From: GCA-1730015 sp964550655
Lineage (GTDB): Bacteria > Pseudomonadota > Gammaproteobacteria > Granulosicoccales > Granulosicoccaceae
Assembly: GCA_964550655.1 (NCBI GenBank)
Contig: CAZKAQ010000009.1
Location: 1-60,330, forward strand
Direction: 5' to 3'
DNA: 60,330 nt
How positions within the stretch are numbered: position 1 is the first letter of the stretch; each line of letters begins with the position of its first letter. The position numbers and the translations under genes are program-made. Positions 9,503-18,094 of this stretch are shown here, piece after piece. The notes under the pieces were generated by a model. It did not search any database and was not told the DNA's origin. It saw only the letters and a list, made by a program, of their open reading frames with translations.

Positions 9503-10261
9503 CTAAGATTGCAAAAAGCGCGTAAAAAAACGAACAAGCATTTCATTGTGTTTGTTGTCGGCATCATCGCTACAGAGGTGTTCCTCACCCTCATAGTAAT
9601 GTACTTCCAAATGCGCTTCCCTTTCTTTAAGTTTTTGCTCAAGTCTCTTGGTCATTTTAACACTCCACATTCTATCTTTTGTACCATGACTTAGAAACAG
9701 CGGCCCTTGATAGCGTTCAATTTCTATTGTTGTTGTGGGTTTTAAATTCTCCGAATCACCCCGCCACGTCCAGGCGCGTTCCGACGGATCCCACGCTTGC
9801 CATCCCGGGTCACCCGAATCACGCCATGTTCTACCGTTGAACGCACCGCAAATTACATCAGGGGCACTATGAGCCGCCAATGCATCAGGTTGATCCGTTG
9901 TATTTTCAGAAGCAAGTAAAGATGCAAGTAACAAAGCATGTTCCCCTCCGCGCGATACACCATAAACACCAGCACGATCAGAGGTGTACTTGAATTTACG
10001 AAGCGCGGTCAACGCATTTGCTGTATGTTCAATTGGAACATCTTTAATAGCTCCGGCATTCCAGGCATTACCACCTTGTGAATAGGCGTGTGGGTAAGCG
10101 ATAAACCCATGGGACGCCAGCAGCATTGAAGTACAATGCGACCAACCTGAAAACCCACCCTCAGACCCGTGCAATACCATAATTGCCGGGAACGGACCGT
10201 GCCCGGCTGGTCCATAAGTAGTGCCAAATTCCGGCAATAACCTCTTCACTATATTCAGCAT
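9503..10261 (-). CDS. Alpha/beta-hydrolase, dienelactone hydrolase / BAAT C-terminal-like
   Basis: The 252-residue soluble hydrolase has an oxyanion-side motif IMVLHGSEGG near residue 30, a nucleophile elbow GVSRGGEH near 105, an acid in FLSHGTKDRM near 205 and His in EGEEHLC near 230, giving a complete Ser-Asp-His triad. The overall pattern fits the dienelactone hydrolase / acyl-CoA:amino acid N-acyltransferase C-terminal fold rather than a lipase. No signal peptide is visible. I prefer the ATG at 10259-10261 to the GTG one codon upstream. The physiological ester or thioester is unknown. Confidence 0.82.
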   Translation of the reverse strand: MLNIVKRLLPEFGTTYGPAGHGPFPAIMVLHGSEGGFSGWSHCTSMLLASHGFIAYPHAYSQGGNAWNAGAIKDVPIEHTANALTALRKFKYTSDRAGVYGVSRGGEHALLLASLLASENTTDQPDALAAHSAPDVICGAFNGRTWRDSGDPGWQAWDPSERAWTWRGDSENLKPTTTIEIERYQGPLFLSHGTKDRMWSVKMTKRLEQKLKEREAHLEVHYYEGEEHLCSDDADNKHNEMLVRFFTRFLQS

Positions 10262-10320
10262 CACAGCATCCTTCTACAGCTAGACATTATGTAGTGACCT
10301 GCTCAGCAGTTGACCAACCC

Positions 10321-10572
10321 GCGTCTAATCAGTTTTGAGAGTGATCGTGGAGGCGGGTCGCAGCTACTGGGATGGCGCAGAGAGCGCTGCCAGCCATGGA
10401 TGGCTGTTTGCGCGACCCACCGGAGCGATCATTCTCAAAATGCCGCAGGCACCCGAAGGGCTGAGTAGTCGTGAAAAGACTTTTGCCTACTTTTGGCTTT
10501 TCAAAAGTAGGTCCGCCTGAAGGGCATGTCGAGCTCGTCAAACAAAAACAACCCGACCACCCGAAGGGCAAC
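10321..10572 (+). repeat. Dispersed 250-bp repeat, copy 1
   Basis: This segment is closely similar, in inverted orientation, to 42210-42466. It starts GCGTCTAATCAGTTTTGAG, has internal inverted repeats TTTTGAGAGTGATCG and CGATCATTCTCAAAA about 90 bases apart, then a GCCGCAGGCACCCG block, a CTTTTCAAAAG block, and ends in GAAGGGCA. It ends four bases from the stop of the giant coiled-coil gene. Apparent ORFs inside it are artefacts of the repeat. No transposase is present. Confidence 0.88.
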
Positions 10573-10575
10573 TAC

Positions 10576-13500
10576 CTACTTCCCCTTCTTAGCCTGATTA
10601 GCCTTCTGCCGTTCAGTCCAGTTATAAGTGCCATCAATAATCTGTTTCGAACTCAGCACCCATTCCTCTCTTTCAATGCGATCAGGAAAACCGTCGAGCA
10701 TATCTGCATACTTTTTGATATCGGCTTTCTTCCAGGCGGCGATGTCTTCAAAGCTGTTAACGCCATTATCATTCAGCATCTTTTCTATCTTGGGACCGAT
10801 GCCAAAGATAAGCTTTAAATCATCTTTGCCGTCTTTGCGTGTGGTTTTCTTACCATCTGCTGTCACGGTCGCCTTTTTAGCGGCTTTCTTCGGCTTTGCC
10901 TTTTTTGCAGGTTTCTTTTTGTTCAGCGCTTCGCGAGCTTTGCGTCTTTCTTCCCAGTTGTATGAACCATCCAGAATTTGTTTGGCGCTGAGTACCCACT
11001 CATCACGTTCAATGCGATCCGGGAAGCCGTCCAGCATGTCGGCATACCGCGCGACATCTGCTTTGCTCCACCCGGCAATATGCTCAAACCTTGTTACCCC
11101 TTTCTGATTAAGCATTTTTTCTATCTTCGGTCCAATACCGAAAATAAGTTTGAGATCGTCTTCGCCGTCTTTACGAACGGTCTTTTTACCATCTGCGGTG
11201 AGCTTCGGACTGGCTTTGGGTTTAGCTTTCGCGACCGGTTTGGGCTTTGGCCTGGGCTTCGGTGCCGGTTTTGGTTTAGGAGCCTGCTTCAGCTTCTCGA
11301 TCATTGCCTTGAGACGTTCGATCTCATTATCGCGTGTTGTCACGTCTTTACTGTGCAGCTTCTGCAAACTGGCAAGTTCTTTATTGCGCTTACTTGTTTC
11401 AGACTGCGACTCTTTAACCTGCCTTTTCAATGAGACAACATCTGACCGCTGACTGTCTACGCTTTGTTTTAACGACATCACCTGTTTGTCAAACTGACCA
11501 ATTTTACGGTCACGGGAACTTACCTCCGCCTTCAGCGCTTCTGCCTGTTTAAGTTTAGCTCTCAATGCCTCGAGTTCGGACTTGTGCTTTGCCTCAGCCG
11601 CTTTCTTACTTTCAGCTGCTTTGTCACTGGCTTTTTGTAATGCTTCAAGCTTTGCGGTTCGTGCCTTATGCTCTGATTCAAGCGTTTTGAACGCGGCGTT
11701 GCGATCAGACAATCGTTGCTCTAAAGGCTCGAGTTTTGTGACTCTTTTTTGAAGACCGGAAATTTCTGACGACCATTTGCTGCTTTGGGTCTTGTTCTGC
11801 TCTTTCAGTTGTTTTAATTCATCCTCTCGCGCAGATAGCTTTTGCTGTAACGGCTCAAGCTCTCTGACACGTTTTTGAAGTTCGGAGATTTCAGCTGACT
11901 GCCTGTTGCTTGCAACTTTGCTCTGCTCTTCAAGTTGCCTGAGTTCAGCCTCACGTGCTGATAACTTTTGCTGCAACGGCTCTAGCTCTTTGACTCTGTT
12001 TTGAAGGCCTGAGATTTCAGTTGCCCATTTACTGCTGGCAGCCTTGTTCTGTTCTTCCAGTTGTTTGAGTTCACTCTCACGTGCTGACAGCTTTTGCTGC
12101 AACGGCTNNNNNNNNNNNNNNNNNNNNNNNNNNNNNNNNNNNNNNNNNNNNNNNNNNNNNNNNNNNNNNNNNNNNNNNNNNNNNNNNNNNNNNNNNNNNN
12201 NNNNNNNTTCTGCTCTTCCAGTTGTTTGAGTTCACCCTCACGTGCTGACAGCTTTTGCTGCAACGGCTCCAGCTCTTTTACTCTGCTTTGCAGACCTGAG
12301 ATATCTGTCGCCAGCTTACTGTTGGCAACCTTGTTACGCTCTTCCTGTTGCTTGAGTTCACTCTCACGCGCTGACAACTTTTGCTGTAGCGGTTCGAGCT
12401 CTTTGACTCTGCTTTGCAGAGCAGAGATTTCAGATGACTGCTTATCGCTTGCTGCCTTGTTACGCTCTTCCAGCTGTTTGAGTTCACTCTCACGCGCTGA
12501 CAGCTTTTGCTGTAATGGCTCAAGTTCTTTTACTCTGTTTTGCAAAGCTGAGATTTCAGCTGACTGCTTATCGCTTGCTGCCTTGTTCTGCTCTTCCAGT
12601 TGTTTGAGTTCACCCTCACGTGCTGACAGCTTTTGCTGCAGTGGTTCGAGTTCTTTCACGCGGGATTCAAGCTTTACGACCTTTTGATCATTGTTGCTCA
12701 GAAGGCCTTGCTTTTCCTCAATCGATTTTCTGAATCCGACAATGTCAGACTGAAATCCACTGATCTGCTTTTTGTCGTTATCAAGCTCGGTGGTCAGCTT
12801 TCTAATTTTATCTGCCGACTGTTGTTCCGCCGCCTTCATCTGAGATTCTAAAGACTCGTGGCGTTTTTTGGCGGATGCTGTTTCTGCGTTTAGCTCTGTG
12901 ATCTTTCGATCACGCTCGGCAATATCCTGCTTCAGTGAGTCAAGCTGCTTCACTTTGCTATCAAGCTCTGCAATACGTTTATCGCGTTGCTCCAAAAGCT
13001 GCTTTTGTTGTTCCTCTGCAGCTTTCAGTTTGCGATCAAGCTCAGCCTGCGAGTCAGTTTTGAGTTTGGCTATATCACTTTCTTTTGCTTTCAGCAGGCT
13101 GGCGGTGTCTTCATATTTTCGCTGCCAGGGTTCGAGCTCTTTGATTCGCGCCAGGTGCGTGCTTTCTTTGGCTTGCGCCTCCGTGTTTTGCTTGTTACGT
13201 GCCTGCTCAAGCTCCGATACTTTTTGGTTGATATTTTTGATTTCTGCCTGCGCGTCTTCTGATTTCTTTTTAAAAGGTCGCAGAGTATCAAGCTCCTGAC
13301 GAGCTTTCTTAAGATCTGCGTCCTGTTGCTCACGGGTTTTGATAAAATCCTGCTTCTCAGTCTCAAGACCTTTTAGTTTGGACTGCAGTGATTTGATTTC
13401 GTTATCACGATTTTCAATGTCAGATTTGAGTGCCTCAAGTGAGGTTATCTTCTTTTTCAGCTCCTCAACTTCTTTGTTTTTCTGATTAAGTTTTTCAGTA

Positions 13501-16051
13501 TGTTGTTTGTGTTCGCTATCGTATTTGGCCTGCAACTCGGCGTATTTCTTTTTATCATGCTCAGAGGTAGCCTTGAGTTCAGTCTGCAAAGATGAAAGCC
13601 TGGCTTCGGTATCACTGACTTTAGCCTGCAGCGGGGTCAGCTCATTCACTTTACCGAGCAGGGTTTTTGCCTCACCGGTTTTAGCATCAAGATCGCCTTT
13701 TAAGCGCTTTGATTCTGCCTCAAATTTTCTGAGGTCTTCTACCTGCTTATTGATTGAGACAATCTTTTGATCCTTTGCGGTAACATCACCACGTAAATCT
13801 GCAAGTGATTTTTTGGATTCTTCAAGCTGCCGGGTAACATCACTCAGTTCTTTGTCTGTGTCTGCTTTTTCACGTCGTATCTGTTCTTCCTGCTTTTTCA
13901 GCTCTTCGAGTTGTTTTTTGGCAGCGGCAAGAGATTGTTCTTTGTTGCTGATTTCGTTGCGTGCGTCGACAGTTGATTTTTTGGCCGCTTCAATTTCTTT
14001 GGTCAGATTGACAACCTTGCCGTCCGACTCGGATTTCTGGCGCTGAATATCTGCCTCTGTCTTTTTGAGCGCCTCAAAATCCTGATTCAGTTTAGTAATA
14101 ATCTTATCTTTATTACCCAGCTCGGTACGCGCTTCTTTTGATGTCTTTTTGTATGTATCAAGCTCTTTGTTCAGAACACCCAGCTTGTTGTCGCCGTCTT
14201 TGACTGATTGCTTGAGCGGTATGATCTCATTGTCGCGTTGATCTACGGTGCCTCGCAGATCATTAATATTGGCTTCAAGTTCTTTTATCCGGTTACGCTG
14301 CTCGTTAATAACGCCCTCGTACTTCGCCGAAGTCTGTTCTGAAGTGCGGGTAAACTCGGCAAGACGTTTTTCCATGTCCTGAATGGATTGATTTGATTTC
14401 TGTAACTCAGATTCACTGCCTTTGAGGCGAGTAATAGTGGCGTCACGCTCAGTGATATCAATTTCCAGCGCACCAATCTTTTCCCGAAACTGATTAACAT
14501 CTGCATTGGCAGTAGATTTCAGTGACCGATACTTTTCTATTTCAGCCTTTAACTTTTCAATCTGTGCATCGCGATCTGTAACCCGCTTGCGCAGTTCCTC
14601 AAGGCGATCGCCAAGCTGGCCGTACTCTTTGTTGCGATTTTCAAGGGTTGCGTTGAATTCTTTAATTCGATTCTGAGCAGAAAGCTCTAGATCTGCGACC
14701 TTGCGCTTGTAGTTGTCAATTTCGGCACGCGAGTTATCGTTACCAGCATCAGCGTGAAATGAATTAATGTTTGACTGGCTGTTTGCCAGTTTGCGATCAA
14801 ATTCGCGACGCGAGTTGTCAAACTGCTGTTGCTGCCTTTCAAGCCGGGCACGCAAATCTGTGATGATTGATTCCTGCTGATCTGCGCGACGTCTGAGCGG
14901 TGTCAATTCATTGTCTGAGGTTGTGCTTTTGGTGCGCTGCTGAACAAGAGCCAGCTCTCGCTCCGCCTCCCCCCATCCGGCGAAAGCACGGATTTTTTCG
15001 TAGGACTCAAGTTCGTAGTTATCTTTGAGCTGTTTTTCCTTGAAACTGTTACCGGCAGGGGTAGCTTGTACCTGTTTGTGCAGATCGAGGAGTTCACGAA
15101 TCTTACGCTGTAAATCATCGACCTGGGTATTTTTCTGATCGAGCAGCTTCTGATACTGATTAATATTTGTTTTCGAAACAGTGGGTTCGGATGCCACCGC
15201 ATTGGGTGTCCCGGAGTTATAAGAATATTGTAGCTGTCTGTCTCGCTCACCCAGTTGCGCAAGCGCCATGATTTTCGAGTAGGTTTCGTCATCAAGCGCA
15301 CGCGCAGCATCAGTGCGCACACCACGTGGTTTGCCTGGGTCCTGACTGCCTGCCTTGCTGACGGCTCTGCTGACAGAATCGCTACTCATCCGCAGCGAGG
15401 CGCTGTCTCCACGCCTGTCTTTGGCTGCTACCGAGTATTTGCCTGATTCTCGTGAGGCTGGTTGTCGCGTCCCTGATTGTCCCGGTGCTGGTTGCCCCGG
15501 CCCTGATTGTCGNNNNNNNNNNNNNNNNNNNNNNNNNNNNNNNNNNNNNNNNNNNNNNNNNNNNNNNNNNNNNNNNNNNNNNNNNNNNNNNNNNNNNNNN
15601 NNNNNNNNNNNNCTGGTTGTCGCGTCCCTGATTGTCCCGGTGCTGGTTGCCCCGGCCCTGATTGTCGTGCCCCTGATTGTCGCGACGCTGGCGGCCTTGC
15701 AGTGGTTCCTTCAGCGCGAGATGTGGTATTAGCCCTTGCTGAGAATCCGGAAGCCGCCGACTGATTATTTGTCCGGCTGGCGGACACAGGCGCCTGACCT
15801 GCAGACGTGCGCATTTGACCAGCAGTCATGGGTTCGTTATCGGCTCGCCAGCCAGCGCTGTCCCGGTGATCAAGTTCTGAGCGCAGCCGGTGTATCTCAT
15901 GTTCGCGATCGCTTAAGGCACCCTCGTAGTAGTCGGTGGCCTGTTGCGCTGCACCTGACCTGAAAAGCCGGCTTATCATCCAGCCGATGAGTAGCCCAAT
16001 CAGACCTGCGATCAGAAGCGAAACTCCAATTTCACCAATCAGATATTTCAT
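10576..16051 (-). CDS. Giant membrane-anchored coiled-coil protein with C-terminal helix-hairpin-helix modules, interrupted by two assembly gaps
   Basis: The strand stays open from an ATG at 16049-16051 (strong AGGGG ribosome site) to 10576, except for two 100-N gaps that shift frame only because their length is arbitrary. The N-terminus has one membrane span (IGVSLLIAGLIGLLIGW, about 8-25) followed by RLFR, which places the rest in the cytoplasm. Then come a Ser/Ala/Gln/Pro/Gly-rich linker with RQSG/GQPAPG repeats, more than 1,300 residues of coiled coil, a tandem array of 42-residue repeats (core LEPLQQKLSARE), a Pro/Lys-rich linker, and two copies of a helix-hairpin-helix-type module (DDLKLIFGIGPKIEKML) separated by a Lys/Ala-rich stretch. 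If joined in phase, the smallest possible length is about 1,760 residues. Short TM-coil-HHH proteins exist in proteobacteria; this one is greatly expanded. A structural or tethering role is inference. Confidence 0.82.
11743..12659 (-). repeat. Tandem 126-bp (42-residue) repeat array containing an assembly gap
   Basis: Complete units end at 12659, 12533, 12407 (N-terminal side) and at 11994 and 11868 (C-terminal side), each exactly 126 bases. Partial units flank the gap at 12208-12281 and up to 12107. Each encodes a V-K-E-L-E-P-L-Q-Q-K-L-S-A-R-E-type coiled-coil unit of 42 residues. A degenerate further unit begins below 11743. The near-identity of units explains the assembly break. Confidence 0.93.
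12108..12207. other. Assembly gap (100 N) inside the 42-residue repeat array
   Basis: Exactly 100 N, a conventional placeholder. Phasing of the 126-bp repeat on both sides requires a true length of 65 plus a multiple of 126 bases. With that length the flanking reading frames also agree, so the gene is intact across the gap. Confidence 0.95.
15458..15667. repeat. Identical 55-bp sequences flanking the second assembly gap
   Basis: Bases 15458-15512 and 15613-15667 are identical and encode the same peptide in the same register (RQSGPGQPAPGQSGTRQP on the minus strand). Joining them as a single copy restores one reading frame between the membrane-anchor part and the coiled-coil part. An overlap of exactly 55 bases is typical of adjacent de Bruijn contigs, so the gap may have zero or negative length, or may hide additional repeat copies. 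Confidence 0.9.
15513..15612. other. Assembly gap (100 N) in the Pro/Gln-rich linker region
   Basis: Exactly 100 N. The real length is unknown. To keep the frame it must be 2 modulo 3, which a 55-base overlap (minus 55) satisfies. Confidence 0.95.
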
Positions 16052-16419
16052 GTAACTTTCCCCTGTATAAACTAGATCATGCCAGTGGGGATTCCTCGTT
16101 CCCTTTGCTCTTTATCCTATGCCGGTTTATTTTCCAGCCGCAGCCTTGGGTAAACAGCAACTCTGGCGTAGTGTTACCTTACAGTTATACCGCACTGTAA
16201 TTTCCCGCGCACGGGTAATTTTTTGTAACAGCTGTGTGGCGTGACGCCTGATAGTAAACAAACTGCTGTCAGCAAAAGAAATATTAAGAGCCGGACGGCT
16301 CGCAGAGGTTTATTTCACGTATTATGACAATAGGCGTCTGTTCAACAGGGTAGTCTGTTGGGCTGCTAACACGTATCGCAGTCGGTAGCATTCAAATACT
16401 GCGTTTGTAACATTACAAA
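16052..16419. other. Intergenic region upstream of the giant coiled-coil gene, with inverted repeats
   Basis: About 370 bases without a gene, holding the ribosome site (AGGGG) and presumably the promoter of the leftward coiled-coil gene. Two inverted repeats are visible: TTACAGT...ACTGTAA at 16179-16200 and TTTGTAA-CA-TTACAAA at 16404-16419, the latter abutting the stop codon of the anti-sigma-like gene. A small CCCG/CGGG hairpin near 16203-16216 is followed by a T-run, but only on the plus strand, where no gene ends. Operator function is a guess. Confidence 0.4.
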
Positions 16420-17358
16420 TTACCTGATCTGTCGCTGCAACGCACCGTACAGTAAAACCTCGGGCACTGATTGCACATCGCCCGGTATGTCTTGTGGCAG
16501 GTTTAAATCAGACAATGCCTGCTCAGCCTGATGGCGCGTAGTAAAAACTCCATGCAATAGTAACCAGCTCGCTGACTCTTGCTGAAGTTGCAAAAGATCA
16601 GTGCTGACTGGTACGCGACTCGCCAGTGAACGCAGACGTTCAACAGATTGATCTGTGGCGATACGGATGGTAAACAGTTCAGCCGATTGATTCATCAGCC
16701 ACTCTATTGATCGGCTAGTCACCTGACCCGCGTTGACAATTTTTTTAGATGCAAACGACTCAGCCAGCATAGCAGTGCTACCGGTTGCCGAGCTGACTCC
16801 CGACAGGCTGTCGCTTTGCTCAATAGCTGGCTCAGCCGGCAAAACCCGCGCCTGTGATTTTGCAGTGGCAACGTCAGCACGGTCTGATGTTAAACCCTGC
16901 TGGCTCTCTAAAACTGATACCGTGGAAGATACAGATGACTCTTCCAGCAGAGCATTATCAGCTGACCCGGAATCAACAACTGCAGACGCGCTGCGACTCT
17001 GTGCCGCCCGAGAGGGCTGAAATGCATCAGCCGCAGACAGCGGTTCATCAGATTCGGCAAGACTTATCTGCCGACTGTTTGCAATACTTGCCGAAGACTC
17101 CGCGCTGGTAGCTGCATCTCTGAGAGTTTCATCGTGCTGTGCCGTATTGGGGAAGAATCCCGTCTGTAACAATACCCCCAAGGCGACTCCAAAAATACAA
17201 ACATAAGAGACCGCATGGCCTGCCATCCACCAGCGCCCGCGCGGTTCAGTGTTGTGTTGTGGCTGTGCCGATCTGGATGCCTGTAAAACCTTTTCATCAA
17301 GCAGCTTTGGTGATTTGACTTGCGGTGCTTCACGGTAGAGCTTATCAAGGTCTTTCAT
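16420..17358 (-). CDS. Probable anti-sigma-type membrane protein with SPOR-like C-terminal domain
   Basis: The 312-residue protein has a cytosolic N-terminus (1-45), one membrane span (about 46-66, VSYVCIFGVALGVLLQTGF), a low-complexity Ser/Ala/Glu-rich periplasmic linker (about 70-215) and a C-terminal segment (about 225-312) resembling SPOR peptidoglycan-binding domains (FTIRIAT..., SWLLLHGVFTTRHQAEQAL). It overlaps the ECF sigma gene by four bases (ATGA), so the two are translationally coupled. Gene order and topology suggest that it restrains the sigma factor and senses an envelope signal. No zinc-binding ZAS (HxxxCxxC) motif is visible, so the anti-sigma role rests on context. Confidence 0.72.
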   Translation of the reverse strand: MKDLDKLYREAPQVKSPKLLDEKVLQASRSAQPQHNTEPRGRWWMAGHAVSYVCIFGVALGVLLQTGFFPNTAQHDETLRDAATSAESSASIANSRQISLAESDEPLSAADAFQPSRAAQSRSASAVVDSGSADNALLEESSVSSTVSVLESQQGLTSDRADVATAKSQARVLPAEPAIEQSDSLSGVSSATGSTAMLAESFASKKIVNAGQVTSRSIEWLMNQSAELFTIRIATDQSVERLRSLASRVPVSTDLLQLQQESASWLLLHGVFTTRHQAEQALSDLNLPQDIPGDVQSVPEVLLYGALQRQIR

Positions 17359-17912
17359 GCTTTAAGCTCCATTCTCTGACGAGTGGCAGACTTTGCGTAA
17401 CGCAAACGACTTTTTACTGTCTCACCCCCCACTCCGGTCATGTCGGCTATCTCACGATGACTAAAGCCTTCCTGTTGTAACACAAAGGTCAGTCGCTGTT
17501 CATCCGGCAACTCTGCCAAAGCGCTGAGTAATTGCTGCAACAGAACACGGTCCTCGGCAGTTAGCTGATCTGCTGCAAACTGCTCTTTATTGGTATCGAG
17601 CTCTTCAGCCGGCTGATTAACCTTACGCCGATAAAAATCTGCCACCTTGTTGCTTGCAATTCGGTAGAGCCAGGTACGAAATGCTGCTTTGCCGGGTTTA
17701 AAACTCGCGGCATCATTGACTACTACCATCCAGACGTCCTGGGCAATTTCTTCAGCAGTGGCCGTTTGCGCCAGGCTGCGCAGAATAAAGTTGTACAAAC
17801 CATCTTTATGCCGCAGATACAGCTTTTCAAATGCAGATGAATCTCCATTTCCATAGGCGTGCAGCAGCGATTCGTCACTGTCCGAGGTTAAAATTTTCGC
17901 AAAACGAAGCAC
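17355..17912 (-). CDS. ECF-type RNA polymerase sigma factor
   Basis: The 185-residue protein has the two ECF domains: sigma-2 (about 20-85, EKLYLRHKDGLYNFILR, then ATAEEIAQDVWMVVV and FRTWLYRIASNKVADFYRR) and sigma-4 (about 115-175, LPDEQRLTFVLQQEGFSHREIADMTGV with TVKSRLRYAK for -35 recognition). The start is GTG at 17910-17912, with an AGGA about 12 bases upstream; no in-frame ATG precedes sigma-2. It is coupled to the anti-sigma-like gene and lies upstream of the coiled-coil gene on the same strand, which makes the latter a possible target. The regulon is otherwise unknown. Confidence 0.92.
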   Translation of the reverse strand: MLRFAKILTSDSDESLLHAYGNGDSSAFEKLYLRHKDGLYNFILRSLAQTATAEEIAQDVWMVVVNDAASFKPGKAAFRTWLYRIASNKVADFYRRKVNQPAEELDTNKEQFAADQLTAEDRVLLQQLLSALAELPDEQRLTFVLQQEGFSHREIADMTGVGGETVKSRLRYAKSATRQRMELKA

Positions 17913-18003
17913 GCAGACTGTTCATCCTGGTTAATTGCCGCGATGTTACTGCACTTACTTGTATTAATCGCCCGAGCAGGAAAAAAGGGGTTAATTTTAC
18001 AGG

Positions 18004-18030
18004 CAAAAAAAGAGCCGCTATCGCGGCTCT
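18004..18030 (-). terminator. Intrinsic terminator of ettA
   Basis: On the minus strand an 8-bp perfect stem AGAGCCGC/GCGGCTCT (18023-18030 with 18011-18018, 4-base loop) is followed directly by a run of seven T. It sits 65 bases beyond the ettA stop codon. Confidence 0.85.
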
Positions 18031-18094
18031 TTAATTTAAGTAAAAATATTCGATTTGTGCTCGTTCTATGGTACCAGCACTAATGTGTTGGGAA

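Noticed and set aside
11982..15389. Treating the coiled-coil segment from 15389 as a separate gene with its own start
   Set aside because: The frame is open upstream of the ATG at 15389 and the encoded linker repeats match those at the other side of the gap, in the same register; no ribosome site of note precedes 15389.
16199..16220. Intrinsic terminator on the plus strand (CCCG/CGGG then T-run)
   Set aside because: No plus-strand gene ends here, and the stem is only four to five pairs.
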